Shown piece by piece: positions 1 through 13,800 of a stretch of DNA of 64,000 nucleotides. The position numbers and the translations under genes were made by a program. The DNA is from Littorina saxatilis (lineage: Eukaryota > Mollusca > Gastropoda > Littorinimorpha > Littorinidae), in contig NC_090250.1 in NCBI RefSeq assembly GCF_037325665.1, positions 25,044,646 through 25,108,645 on the forward strand. The letters run 5' to 3'. Under the pieces are notes generated by a model. It did not search any database. It was not told where the DNA came from and was given only the letters and a program-made list of their open reading frames with translations. The first letter of the stretch is position 1. Each line of letters begins with the position of its first letter.

Positions 1-434
1 GCACTGCACACACACACACACACAGAGTTGCTGGGTGCGCGTGCATAAAACTGACGAACACAAACTGCAACATGATGAAAAGATTAGGCATTACAGCCCT
101 TAGGACCTGGTCTTGAAAACGACAATTCCAAAGGATACCAGGTGAGTTGTTTACCCTGTATCATTCACCTTTCCATAGCAACCCACTGTCTTTACCAACC
201 ACTTTTGGTCAGTCCCTTAGGTGGTCGTTATTTTATTTGTGTGGACTGCAAACACACATTCTCTCTCTGTCTCTCTGTCTCTGTCACTCTCTCTCTCTCT
301 CTGTCACACACACACACACAGGGGGGGGGGGGGGGGGGTAGGGGGGACTTATTCTTACACGGTCGTATCCTAGAACGGGTCAACTGTTGCTTCGTGTGGT
401 TTGCTTTAGTCCTAGTGTCACATGACTGCTCAAG
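1..434. promoter_or_regulatory. Upstream region and probable 5'UTR of CCDC22
   Basis: This stretch precedes the CCDC22 start codon. It begins inside a CA tract (about 8-24) and holds a CT/CA tract (about 260-320) followed by a G run (about 321-338). I see no TATA box at a convincing distance and no coding sequence. The promoter is assumed to lie here or further left because the first coding exon begins at 435; the transcription start cannot be placed by eye. Confidence 0.35.
251..345. repeat. CT/CA microsatellite followed by G run
   Basis: Alternating CT units pass into CA units and then into about 18 G residues. It is simple sequence; the short reading frames across it are low-complexity and not genes. 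Confidence 0.9.
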
Positions 435-3400
435 ATGGAGGAAGTCGACAGAATTATTATCCACTCGCTCCGCTCCATCGGCTGGTAAGATCAACTTCAG
501 CCTCTTCTGTCTTATTTTAGACCTTCGGATTTCAGTCCAAGAATGTTGCTCTGTGCTTGAGTAGTTTCTATTGTAGAGCGCGGGCAGAACGATTGATATG
601 CCTTTCAGTAGACACAGACAGACTGCTGTGAATCATGCATGTTTCACTTTCACTGAAGTTCAATCGAAAGTGTGCCAGCTATTAAAGATGTCCACGGCAC
701 AGTCGCATTCTGAAATGGAACCAGACGTGCGCAGCCTAGAATAACCTCCGCTGTACATTGACCTTAGAGTTTATACAATAGCGAGGAATCACACAAGTGA
801 TTTTAGTGGAGAAAAAAAGGTACCCTACTATCGGGTCCAAGGATACAAAAGGGGGAGGGGTCCAGTGACGCAATCCTCAGTTCCAGAGTTATTCAGTACA
901 GTAAGAGCGCTTCAGTTAGCCTATTAAGGTCACCAATGGCAGGATCCTAAATAACCCACACTGAAACTGTGTTCTTATATAATTATGGAAAGAGATTAAC
1001 TTTTCTTTAGAATAGGCTTACACAGTGGGGTTAATTTGGGTTATACTTACAGTCCTTTACCTTTACAGAAGTTCTGAACAGTTGTAATACAAACATCTAC
1101 TTCTGAATGGGGTAGTTATGAACCACATTTTACTCATGTTTCTATTATGTCTACAGCGACATAGATGAAGAAGTGCATAACCTGAGGCAGTTCAACACAG
1201 ATTTGATTGTATCAGCAGCAGTCCAGTGTATAAAATTCATCAACAACGATGCAGACCTTCCCAACACACTCCCGCCAGGGATGTCTGCACGCTTTAGAAT
1301 GGGTGCATCATTGGCAAATTATGTGCAGGTAAACATGTAAATATTATGGGTTTGGACACATACACACAATACACCTTCACGCTCATCTTGATTCACAGTC
1401 TGTGTAGAAATACATTTAGTCAAAACGTGACTAAATGTAAAAACTGTTGCACTGTATTCTTAATTATTTACTGAATCCAAAATAATTGTATGCTGTGTTT
1501 GCTTTGAAAGTGTGCTCAGAAATAAAGAAAATTTGTTTCATGCAACTTAGGTTCACTCAGTCACCAAGAACACTGAGTCAGCGCTGTCTAAGTGTCTCGG
1601 TGGCAGGGTTTAGGCCAGCTCAGGACTTACTAGTCTCAGTAATTAAACTCATTGTCTCCCAGGTACGGATATATCCGTACCCACTCATATGGCTCTATCT
1701 GACCTGGTACGGATATACCCGTACACACAGTCACTTCAGTCACTTCCTGTAACGTCGATCTAAACGCCTGCATTCCATCGTGTTGATACACAGTTTTCTA
1801 CACAGTTACTACAATTCTGAGTGACCTGCTGCAGCACAGCTGGTCTCGGCTAAAAAAACTTGGTCGATATAGGTGGGGTAGAAAGTGTTAATCAAATATG
1901 ATCGTAAATGTTCAGTTTTAATCTTTTACAGGGTTCGTACAGGTCATGGAAAACCTGGAAAGTCATGGAATTTGATTTTTAATTTTCCAGGCCTGGAAAG
2001 TCATAGAATTTCAATTTAAGTCATGGAAAGTCATGGAATTTAACAAAAATAAGAAAGAAAAAAAATTAACCTTTAGCACGCCAGCGGCTATTTTTGTCGC
2101 CCAGCCTTCCCCCCCCCCCCCCCCCCCCCCTTGCCAGCCAGCAGCGATTTGCGTCGCCAGCACAAGGCTTGTTCGTATGACCAACTTCTCGTTCGTATTT
2201 GCATACGAGAATAACGGTATTTTTAACAGCACTTGAGCCAAAGCAAGGCTCACTTCCTTCCGTTATCTCGTCGTGTCGTCTGCGCTGCATTTGAGTCGGT
2301 TTCGTCGAAGTTTTCTGCTTTTGTTTTTGCATCAATAAAGTACTTTAGCGCTTCGACAAGCAAGATGGAGGATGATGAGTTTGAAACTTTCTTTCGAGTT
2401 GTTTCTTGACAACAAAAAGTATGCGGAATTGGAACGAATTACCAAGGAAGATCTTCGCAATGAACTGTGTATCGCGGTGAAAAAAATGACAGTTCGTCAA
2501 GTCACAGTGACGGTTACGAAACGGAATTTACGAAAGGGCAGATGGATACAAACAGTGGCTGGTCCAGTTTAGTGAAATGACAGGACCAGCAAACATTACC
2601 GATAATCTGACTGCGTAGCAAATGCTTGACTTGCTTGTCGAAGAGAGCGTAGAAACTGACTCAAATTCAGTGCAAAGCAAGCCAGTGTCAAAACTGGCAG
2701 TGACAAGACGTAAAAAGTTTGCGTGTTCAGAAATGGCGACCTGTGGATCTAGTCATGGAAAATGTTATTGAGGCTCATGGAAAGTCATGGAAAAGTCATG
2801 GAATTTTGTTTCTAAAAACCAGTGGGGACCCTGCTTTTAGGAAGACAGTTTGACTAAATGTTTTGATATGGCGTTATGTAATTTGTTTTCTTTTTTTTCA
2901 GGACATGGGTTACAGAGGGGGTGACTTAGGTTACCAGACATTCCTGTATTCTAATGAAGCAGAGATCCGTAAAATCTTCATGTTCCTTGTGGAAAAGCTT
3001 CCTAAGGACACCTCACAAGTGGCTGATGAACCAATGGGTAATGTTTTTTTAATTTTTTTTTATTTGAAGATATTTTTCTTCCCGTCTGAACAATAATGTC
3101 AAGGCTTTTTATATTGTATTTTATAAGAGCATCCTTCCAGTTGGACACATTTGTTGGCATACTCCAGATACAGCCTCGTAGAAGTAACATCACATATAGT
3201 AAGAAGAGTAAATAATTTGAGAATTATTCAGCATGTTGACGAAGCTGACATGGGGCTTAATCTAGATATTGCCCATATATTATTATTGAATATTAATATC
3301 CTTGCTAGCTTTATGTACAGAGGTTTTCACTGAATTAGTTCTACAGCTTGACACAGGTATAAGGCACACAATTCATTCCTTGTTTTTGAGCATGTGCTCT

Positions 3401-4301
3401 AACCACTCTGCCATGTACTCTGTCTATATCAATCATGAGAGAAACACTCCTAAGGGAGTCCCGTCCCATGTCAGGTGCTACTGGAGTGAATGCCCCTGTT
3501 TGTCATCTTGGTATGCAGTGGAACCCCCTTTTAAGACCTCCACAAATCTGAGAAAATCAGGTCTTAAAAAGGAGGGAGTCTTAAAATGGAGGTAAATGTA
3601 CAGAGGTTATGAACAGAAAATCTGAAAAGGCAATGTCTTAAAAAGGGGGGAAGTGTTTAAAGGGGGGTTCCAATCTATTATACTGCAGGCTTATAGTTCT
3701 GTTTGCTGTTGTCTATGCAGGTTCTTCTGTGATGCTACACAGGGCCATCTCCACCGAGCTTGGAGCTCAGTTAGCATTGCCATGGGTACCAACATTCCTC
3801 AAAGACCGAGGTCTGCGAAACCGCACCAAGCAACCTGGATGGCATAGAGAGGTGTGTTGCACCACATGTAATTTTCATGTATAGCTGTGTGTGTACATGT
3901 GTATTATGTAGATAGAGAGAGAGAAATAAATGTGTGCAGGTGCATTTAACTGTCATTAGAATCACTGTTTTGATTATTTTCAAATTCCTGTCTCCCTTAT
4001 TTTTCCTTTTATTTCTGTTTGTGTCATTTGTTTTGTGTGTTTTTTCTACTTCTTTTGAAAGCATACATTTTATTTCAATCTTTTCATAATTTGAAAACAA
4101 TGTAACAAGGAAGATATCTACATGACAGTGACGATTGTTTTGTATTTGTGCAAGCTGAGTGGCTTGTTATTTTTGTTCACATGTACTAAGAAGTACACTG
4201 TATCCATCTGTTTCAGGGTACGAGCTGTATGCACAGATATCATGCGTGCCACGTGGCAGTACCAAGGGATGTGGCCAGTCTTACAGTCAAACTGCCAAAA
4301 G
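435..4301 (+). CDS. CCDC22: CCDC22 exons 1-5: NN-CH domain and start of COMMD-binding linker
   Basis: Exon 1 carries the ATG at 435 and ends in a split codon (TG|C). Exons 2 and 3 give the core of the NN-CH fold, including PPGMSARFRMGASLANYVQ and DMGYRGGDLGYQTFLYSNE, typical of CCDC22. Exon 4 (3721-3851) reads in the frame starting GSSVMLHRAISTELGAQLAL, and exon 5 starts GTSCMHRYHACHVAVP. In known Commander structures the segment after the NN-CH domain threads through the COMMD ring; that role is carried over from the family. The start was chosen because it is the only ATG giving the family's N-terminus and because its donor at 485 is a good GTAAG site. Confidence 0.88.
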
Positions 4302-7300
4302 GTAGATGGTTCTTACAGAGTTGCTCCCCCTTTCTGCATGATGAGATTGACCATTCTTTTTCAGTCTAGCTTATCTGTTTCTCCAGATTGAGTACATGGT
4401 GCGAGAGAGAAACTGCCAAAACACACATGCACAAAGCAAAAACAAAATCTGTAGCAACAGCATTTACAGAAGTACAAATTGTATGCATTGAATGAACACA
4501 CATTTAGTAGAAGAATATAAAAAAAAGAAGATTTTGCTGAAGTGGGATTTCACTAGGTAAAAGCAACCCACTTTACGTCTCCTGCCATGTCTTCAAAATA
4601 AGTAAAGGAAGAAAATGAATACATCAATCTATAAGTGAATGAATCGTTTCATACAAAGTTCGGAGAATTTCTAAACAGAAAAGTTATATTTTCAATATAT
4701 AACAGTTACAGTTATATAAATCAACTTATATTTCTGCTTTGATTTCAGAGCAACGTCAGTATTATGGAAAGCAGCTAGCATTTCTGACCAGTCAGACACA
4801 GTGTCACGCTGACACAGCTCCGTCAGTTCTGGAGATGACAGCGGCAGAAGTTGCCAGGCAACAGGAATGGGAGACCGAGTGGAACCAGTCGGGTCTCACT
4901 TCCAGACTGTCACAGAAGGTGTGGCGTTGTGTTCTTGCATGTGTACACCCCTGTATATTCGGAGGTGTATAGGTTTCACTCTGGGTTTTTTGTTTGTTTG
5001 CCTGTCTATCTGTTTGTCCGAACTTAGGTCTCACTTCCAGGCTGTCACAGAATGTGATGGCTTTTTTGTTTTTACACAACTGTATATTCAGAGGTTTATG
5101 GGTTTCTCTCTGTCTCTTTGTTGTTTTCTTTCTTTTTTCTTCTGTCTGTTTGTTTGTCCGCGCTTAGATCTCTGGTTTATGGGTTGATGGAGCTAATGTT
5201 TGGTGTATGTAACTTGGACATGGGGTACACATGCCTGTAGCAACAAAATTAGGTTCCTTCCTGTGGCAAAAAAGGAGATATGAGCTTAACATGCTGTACA
5301 TGCCTACCTCTAGTTATTGGTGACAGTTTTGAGTCCATGGGGTTTTTGCTTAATTGTTTCTTGTGTATTTTATTTCCTCGGGTGATAAAGAAATTCAGAA
5401 TGACAGGAAACATTTCTTTTGTGATTTGGAGCTTGTGTGAAATAGGAACAGCGTCCATGGGCATTAACTACCCGTGTGACTTGGAATAATAGGCCGTGAA
5501 AAGTAGGATATGCGCCGAAATGGCTGCGATCTGCTGGCCGATGTGAATGCGTGATGTATTGTGTAAAAAAATTCCATCTCACACGGCATAAATAAATCCC
5601 TGCGCCTTGACTATGTGCGCGATATAAATTGCATAAAATAAAATTTAAAATTAAAAAAATTAAAAAATCCCTGCGCTTAGAACTGTACCCACGGAATACG
5701 CGCGATATAAGCCTCATATTGATTGATTGATTGATTAACTACATGGGAGAAAAGCTGTTTGTTCCCCCAGCCAGTTATGTTAAAGTGATTCTATAAGTTA
5801 GTTAAAGTAGACAGTCAGTTGTCTGATTTTGCTGACACTTTTGAGAAGTGTTTTAAGACATGCTGTTGAATGTATAATTTTCTTTTATTGTTTTAATTTG
5901 CAAATAGGTAAGTGGGATTTCAACTTCCACTTGTGTTATGTTTTTTGTTTGTTTGCAAGCTGGTTCAGAAATCTGAGAAAATCAGTGAGTCTTAAAACGA
6001 AGAGTAATTTTCAAGAAGTTTTGAACAGAAAATCTGAGAAAAAGGGTCTTAAAAGGGAGGGAGTCTTAAAATTGAGGTTCCACTGTTCTACACTCTTTCC
6101 TTCTCCGCCTTGTCATCATCACAAGTCTAACTCCAACCCAAATGTACTGTATACATAAAGAGTACTTTCCTGAGTCTTGTGTCAGGACAAAAAAACAAGC
6201 AATGTATGTTGTTGGAACGTTTAATTATTGACAAAACAAAATGTTACGTTCACATTTTGTTTGCCTCGCTTATGTCCTCCTTGCAAGCAGCTGAACAATT
6301 TGTCAGATAAGTTTTCTGTATAATTAGTGTTTTTTTGTCTGTTCACTTAAAAGACCGCTGGGTAGAAATATCTGTGAACGTAACGATTTGTTTTGTCAAT
6401 AATTAAATCTTCAAACAGCATACCTGTCTTGTTTTTTTTATTCTGAATTTTAAAACATTGGCAGTCTTTTTACTTTCGGAATTCTTGTTTCAGGACTATA
6501 AGGCGAGGAAGATGAGCAAGATCCAGAAGATGTTAACGGACCGACTGAAGCAGGACGCCAAGCAGCGGGACGGAGGCAGTACCATGGACTCGCTGCGTGA
6601 CCTTCAGCAGGTCATGGCGTCAATCAGCCAGAACGCTCGCGGCGGGACCAAGACGAAAGGCTCGCGCTTTGCTCACACTGAAAAACTCTTGTACGGCAAG
6701 GTGAGAGGAGTGGGGCTGTGTATTGGGAAAGGCTGTTTGGGGTAAATGATTTATACATCTTTAAGCTTAGGCAAAAATATAAATATCTATACATGTTTGT
6801 TTCCTAAGACATGGCTAAAAACATTAGGGTAGGTAGGTCGGTTCCTCTGTTTTTTGTTTTTTGATTGAAGTTTGTTTTTGATATACACAGGTGTATATGG
6901 CTTTTTATTGCCCTGAAATCGCGCAAACTCTGTCCCCTTGATGTCAGAGAAGAGTTGTGACTCCAGGTCAATGACTTATGTTTTCAACTGAGACCAACGC
7001 CTTTGATGTCTAAGAGGAGTGGTGCAAGAAGATAGTGCCATGGTCATTGTAGCTGAAACATGCATATTACATCATGTACTCATATATTGAAAGACTAGAG
7101 GAATACCCGGCTTTGCTGGGTGGATCGCGAGACAAAGTAGCGGTTCGCCGGCTCAGAGCACGTGTTGAAAATTTTCATCCACCAGTTTGTGCCCGGGGTC
7201 CACCTGAATATGCCCACCAAATTTGATGCATAATATTTACGATATCACAAACAGAACTCTACAATCCACAGGTGTTGCCTTGCGAGCTATAAATAGCTCA

Positions 7301-7809
7301 CAACTTCTAAGGCGAACAACTCTGCAGAGTCTGCTGTGAAGGGCGACGGTAGTCTCCCTGTCACACCCACCCCCGTTTGAATGAACTTTGTCCCCAAAGT
7401 TCCGAACCATGGACCCGCCAAGCTTAGGTCCCTCCCAGATTCGTGGAATGGAAACAGCATGTAAATGATTCAGTGGCCATAATGCCATAATGCCATTCCT
7501 GAACATATCATGAGTCCCATCCTGGTCGACGACGCCGAATGTAACCGAGTGCCGAAACACCACAATCACCTTTGGAGGCGAAGTCCACTCAAACAGGATT
7601 GAGATATTTAGAGCTTATCTCTAAACCCTTTAAAAACTGTTATGGCTTCTCAAAGGAAGGCCAGAACATACAGACACGTTAAAATTAATATTAAAAGTCC
7701 TACGGTTTTGAGCCATTAAGGACTTGAGTGTTTGTCCACTTTCATCATACAGACACACCAAAGCCGCCAGACCACATCACAAACAGAACTCTACAATCCA
7801 CAGGTGTTG

Positions 7810-7868
<59 letters not shown>

Positions 7869-10800
7869 GCCGTATATATATATATATATATCTATATCTA
7901 TATCTCTAAATATATATAGAGATAGATGACAGTGTATTTTTTCGCGTGGCTATAAATTGATTCGACCTTTGCACTTTTACAGTGAGGACAACTTACGGGT
8001 GCAAGGAAAGCTTTCTGGACAGTGCAGTGACCTTCTAAAAATAGTAACGGGAATATCTGAAGCTGCTTGTCATACCGTAGCGCGCCACACGAAGGAAGGG
8101 AGATAAACGCAAAACACTGGAGAAGATAAGGAAGAGTTACTGGGAATGGATGAACAGAAAAACCAAAATCGGTTCAGCGCTGCGCGCTGAGAGCACGTGT
8201 TGAAAATTTTCATCGACCAGATTGTGTCCGGGGTCTACCTGAATATGCCCACCAAATTTGAAGCAGATCCATCGAGAACTTTGGCCGTGCATCGCGAACA
8301 CACACACAGATATGGAAATAATGTATTTTTACATTATTTTAGTCAAGTTTTGACTAAATGTATTAACGTAGAGGGGGGAATCGAGACGAGGGTCGTGGTG
8401 TATGTGCGTGTGTGTGTGTGTGTCTGTGTGTGTGTGTAGAGCGATTCAGACTAAACTACTGGACCGATCTTTATGAAATTTGACATGAGAGTTCCTGGGT
8501 ATGATATCCTCAGACGTTTTTTTTCATTTTTTGAGTCACTTGAGAAAAAGTGACTCTATGTAATCGGTCAGTGTTAGTCTGTCCGGCCGGCCATCCGGCC
8601 GGCCGGCCGTCCGGCCGGCCGGCCGGCCGGCCGGCCATAGACACCACCTTAACGTTGGACTTTTCTCGGAAACTATCAAAGCGATCCGGCTCATATTTTG
8701 TTTAGTCGTGACCTCCAATGACCTCTACACTTTAACGATGGTTTCGTTGACCTTTGACCTTTTTCAAGGTCACAGGTCAGCGTCAAAGGAAAAATTAGAC
8801 ATTTTATATCTTTGACAAAGTTCATCGGATGTGATTGAAACTTTGTAGGATTATTCTTTACATCAAAGTATTTACATCTGTAGCCTTTTACGAACGTTAT
8901 CAGAAAAACAAGGGAGATAACTAGCCTTTTCTGTTCGGCAACACACAACTTAACGTTGGGCTTTTCTCGGAAACTATAAAAGTGACCGGGCTCAAATTTT
9001 ATGTGAACGTGACTCCCAGTGACCTCTACACTTTGACGTCTGCTTTGGTGACCTTTGACCTTTTTCAAGGTCACAGGTATGTCTTGAAGGAAAAAAATTG
9101 AAATATCATATCTCTGAAACTATTCATCGGATTTGATTCAAACTTTATAGGATTATTCTTTACATCAAATTATTTACATCTGTATTGTGTTGTGAATAGC
9201 AATTTCTTCCTGTCCATCTGATGCCTCATATAATATTCAGAACTGCGAAAGTGACTCGATCGAGCGTTTGCTCTTCTTGTTTTATAAATGTCTTTGATGA
9301 CGTCATATCCGGCTTTTCGTGAAAGTTGAGGCGGCACTGTCACGCCCTCATTTTTCAACCAAACTGGTTGAAATTTTGGTCGGGTAATGTTCGACGAAGC
9401 CCGGACTTCGGTATTGCATTTCAGCGTGGTGGCTTAAAAATTAATTTATGACTTTGGTCATTAAAAATCTGAAAATTGTAAAAACAAAAAATTTTTATAA
9501 AACGATCCAAATTTACGTTTATCTTATTCTCCATCATTTGCTGATTCCAAAAACATATAAATATGTTATATTCAGATTAAAAACAAGCTCTGAAAATTAA
9601 ATATATAAAAATTATTATCAAAATTAAATTTTCCAAATCAATTTAAAAACACTTTCATCTTATTCCTTGTCGGTTCCTGATTCCAAAAACATATAGATAT
9701 GATATGTTTGGATTAAAAACACGCTCAGAAAGTTAAAACGAAGAGAGGTACAGAAAAGCGTGCTATCCTTTCCAGCGCAACTACTACCCCGCTCTTCTTG
9801 TCAATTTCACTGCCTATGCCGTGAGCGGTGGACTGACGATGCTACGAGTATACGGTCTTGCTGCGTTGCATTGCGTTCAGTTTCATTCTGTGAGTTCGAC
9901 AGCTACTTGACTAAATGTTGTATTTTCGCCTTACGCGACTTGTTTGTTTTCAGGATGAAGAGAAAACAATGGCTCAGATTGGAGCAGCAGTGCCATCCAA
10001 AGACACAGAAGAAGTGAGTTACACTGATAGCTCTACTCTGGTTACCACTTAGATTGATACCACTTCGTTTGATACCACCTACACTGATAACACTGCTCTT
10101 GTGACTTGAGGCTGTCACCAGTCTGCTGATGTGTAGAAAAGAGGCAACATGTAGGAGTCAGTGGACGTAAACCACCATGCAAACATTTACGGAACAAATT
10201 AAGCCTGCCAGCAGCTTGCTGATACTTCCATGGACGGATGTCCGGTGATTGTGACATGTAACAGTACTAACACACATCTTTATTTGCCTACCAGATATGA
10301 TTTCCTGGGGTTTAGTCTGGGATGTAGTTCTGTAATAAACAGTAAACTTTCTTGTACACAAATAACATTCAAAATGTAGACTGCTGGCTTTTGCTTCATG
10401 ACAGTTGTTTGGCTGTCTTTCTCTCTTTCTTGTGACAATTCTACTTTTTTGTTGTTTTTCCTTCCTTTCTTTTTGTCTTCTCTATAAAGAGTTCAGAGCT
10501 GCTTGCATGTAAGAGAAAGACAGAGATAAACACAACCCCCAAAACAAAAAAACATTGTTTATTTCTTTCATGTTACATCTAGGATTCGCTAATACATTGT
10601 ATAAGCTGCAGTCCCCCACCACTGTAAGCTGTACGGCTGAAAGGAAAACCTGGAGAAGACGGCATCATTCGTCTCGCTGTCCGGGCTGACAATATAAGTG
10701 TGATCGACAAGAAGAAGAAGAAGCTATTATACACAGTATGCTTGAGTACGCAACATCAATGCCAAATAGTGTACATATGTCACAATATCAAAATTGAATA

Positions 10801-13800
10801 AAAAAAAAATTTAAACCAAAAACACTGGATAAAAGAAACATCAAACTATCCCTCTTTTGCAGGAAACGCAGCGCAAGCGAGAAGAAGAACAGCAGCAGCT
10901 ACGGGAAGAATTGACCCAGCTGCTGTCCCAGATTGACCAACTGGAGCTGGACATGAGGAAGATGACCGCCAGTCGACAGCAGATGGACGAAGCCGTGTCC
11001 AGCGCTGCGCAGCAGAGACAAGACAAGGAGGAGGCTTTCCAAGTCAAAAAACGCACACTGGATTTGCTGCCAGACGCCCACAATAACATTCAGAAGCTGC
11101 AGGTTAGACACAGTTGGGGTTAGGTGATTGTATAGTACAGTCAAACCTGTCCAAAACGACCACTTAAGTGACCGTCCAAAAGTGGTCGTTATTGACAGGT
11201 GGTCGCTATGGACAGATTAATCATGTAGAAGAAAAACTAATTTCGGATCCTTGCGATTGGTCGCTTTGGAGAGGTAGCAGGGCATGGGCAGATTGTATAA
11301 CATGTTGAAGAAGCTGCCTTTTCTCATTTTTCCCAAAGGGAGAAAGCAACCTGAATTTCCATGAAGGGAACCTCCCACACAGGACTATATGATATCTTAT
11401 CCTTATGATTGAACTCTAGGTTACTCTTGATTTTTCATCTTGTTTGTGTCTCAAAGAAGCATCCATAGGCAAAAATGTTATCATTGTACTTGTGCTGTCC
11501 CTATCTTTGTGACTACAGAATTTTTGTTTTTCTTTTGGTTTTATTCAACAATTCAACAATACATAGATACAATATCTAATGAGCATGTTTAGAATCTACA
11601 ACAAGCTATAAGCTTATTGTGGTGGTCCTTTTGTTTTTTAACATTGTTTGAGTGTTCTCATGGTGTGCTTGGTTTTATTTTCAGGGAGTGGTGGACGGCA
11701 GTGCTCAGAGGTTGCTGAGCTTAGCGGCACAGTGGGAGAAGCATCGAGCACCTCTCATCGACCAGTTTAGGACTCTGCGTGAACTCAGCTCTCAGAGAGA
11801 GGTTAGTTGTCCATTCATTGCACTTGTATAGCATAACCCCCCCCCCCCTTTTTTTTTTAAAGATCTTTACAAATCTAAGAAAATCAGGTCTCGAAAAGGA
11901 GGCAGTCTTAGAATAGAGTTAAATTTGCAGGTTGTGAACAGCAAATCTGAGAAAGCCAGGTCTTAAAAAGGGGAAAGTCTAGAATTAGGGTATCTAACAG
12001 GGGTTCCACTGTATCATGGTTCGTTTACGCAGCATCTTTATCAAGAGTTGTTAGTCACTCCACTGCATGGACCCCATGACAGTTACCTTAACTCATTGTC
12101 TCCCAGGTACGGATATATCCGTACCCACAGTCACTTCAGTCGCTTCCTGTAACGTCCATCTAACGCCTGCATTCCATCATTTTGCTAAACAGTTTCTACA
12201 CAGTTATTACAATTCTGAGTGACCTGCTGCAGCACAGCTGGTCTCAGCTAAAAAAAAAACTTGGTCAACATAGGTGGGGTAGAAAGTGTTAAAAGGAAGT
12301 TGTTCTGGTGTCCTTTTCATGCTACTGATGTGAGAGACATTTTTTAAAAGTATTGGCAATGTAATTGGAACTGCCTTATTTGGATGCTTTTTTGCGTTTT
12401 TAGTGTTTGTTGTTTCTATTGCATACCAACTCTATTTCACTTAACAGCTATGTTTTTGTTGCAAATAGTTGTGCTACCTGTACATTCAAAGCCAGTTGCT
12501 ATCTAAAGGTGTCTGACTCAGTCACATTAGGGCAGAATCGTGCACAGCTAAAATCTATTTATCTCTTTGTCAAAATGAATTATCTGTGTGTTTCAGTCAA
12601 TGAGTATTTTATTGCCTGTGGCATGAAAAAAGAGAAAAAAATATATTCAAGTAACATAAAACATGCTATATACAATTAACGTCAAGTAAGATTAAGAGTG
12701 ATTTCCCAAAATATGAGACAAGCTTTAGCGCATGACATTTAGGCCAATCACTAGCAAGCAGCCTATCTCCACACGTGGGCAAGACACACCCCTCGCTAGT
12801 GACTGGCCCATAATGTCACTCAGGAAAGCGTGCCTCATATTTTGGGAAATCACTCTTATTCTTCTTTGATGTTAATTGTATAATGCATGTTTTATGTTGC
12901 TTAAATATATGTTTTTTCTCTAGTTTTCATGCCACAAGAATATAATAATAATAATAATAATAATAAATCACTTTTCTATAGCACAGGTCCCGATTCACGG
13001 CTCCAAGCACTTTACAATTCCAATAAACACCACACACACACACACAATATTCACTCTTTCACAACGCATACTCACCTGGCAGTTATTTCTGTGCGTCGTC
13101 TATTTTCAAATGATGGCCAATGTTATTTCCATGTGTTTCAGTCTGAGGCCCAGAGACAGCTGGAGGAGATGAAGACGTTTCGCAGCAAGATGAAGGAGGT
13201 GGCCGATGAAGCCAGGCAGAAGGAAGACTTACAAAAACAACTGGTCAGTGGACAGCTCAGCTGGTAGAGCACTGGACTTGTTATCCTATGGTCATGGGTT
13301 CGAATCCGAGCCGGGACGGACACTGGTCGACTTTATGTCAGTCTCAGACACGGTATCCATGTTCCACCCCTGTGTCGCCACTATGGCACGTACAAGACCT
13401 CGGTCATTCTGCCATAAGTGCAGGTGGCTGATTACACCGAAACACGCATACACCTGGGTAGTGCGACTCTGTTGCTGCTAGCTTTCAACTGGGAGGAAGC
13501 GACCCAAATTTCCCAGCGATGGGACAATAAAGTAATAAGTCGCGTAAGGCGAAATTACTACATTTAGTCAAGCTGTGGAACTCACAGAATGAAACTGAAC
13601 GCACTGCATTTTTTCACAATGACCGTAGTCCGCCGCTTGTGCAAAACGGAGTGAAACTGACGAGCCTGTTCAGCGCGGTAGTGGTTTCGCTGTGTTGCAT
13701 AGCACGCTTTTCTGTACCTCTCTTCGTTTTAACTTTCTGAGCGTGTTTTTAATCAAAACATATCATATCTATATGTTTTGGGAATCAGGAACCGACAAGG

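Noticed and set aside
2372-2572. Forward frame of 66 residues
   Set aside because: It lies in the inner part of the element at 1929-2833, in a frame other than the better-looking MEDDEFETFF start, and has no recognisable content.
13245-13320. Possible tRNA gene (A and B boxes present)
   Set aside because: No closing acceptor stem follows the B box, and the sequence continues into a SINE body with an A-rich end. The tRNA-like heads near 31900, 39500 and 40850 were rejected for the same reason.
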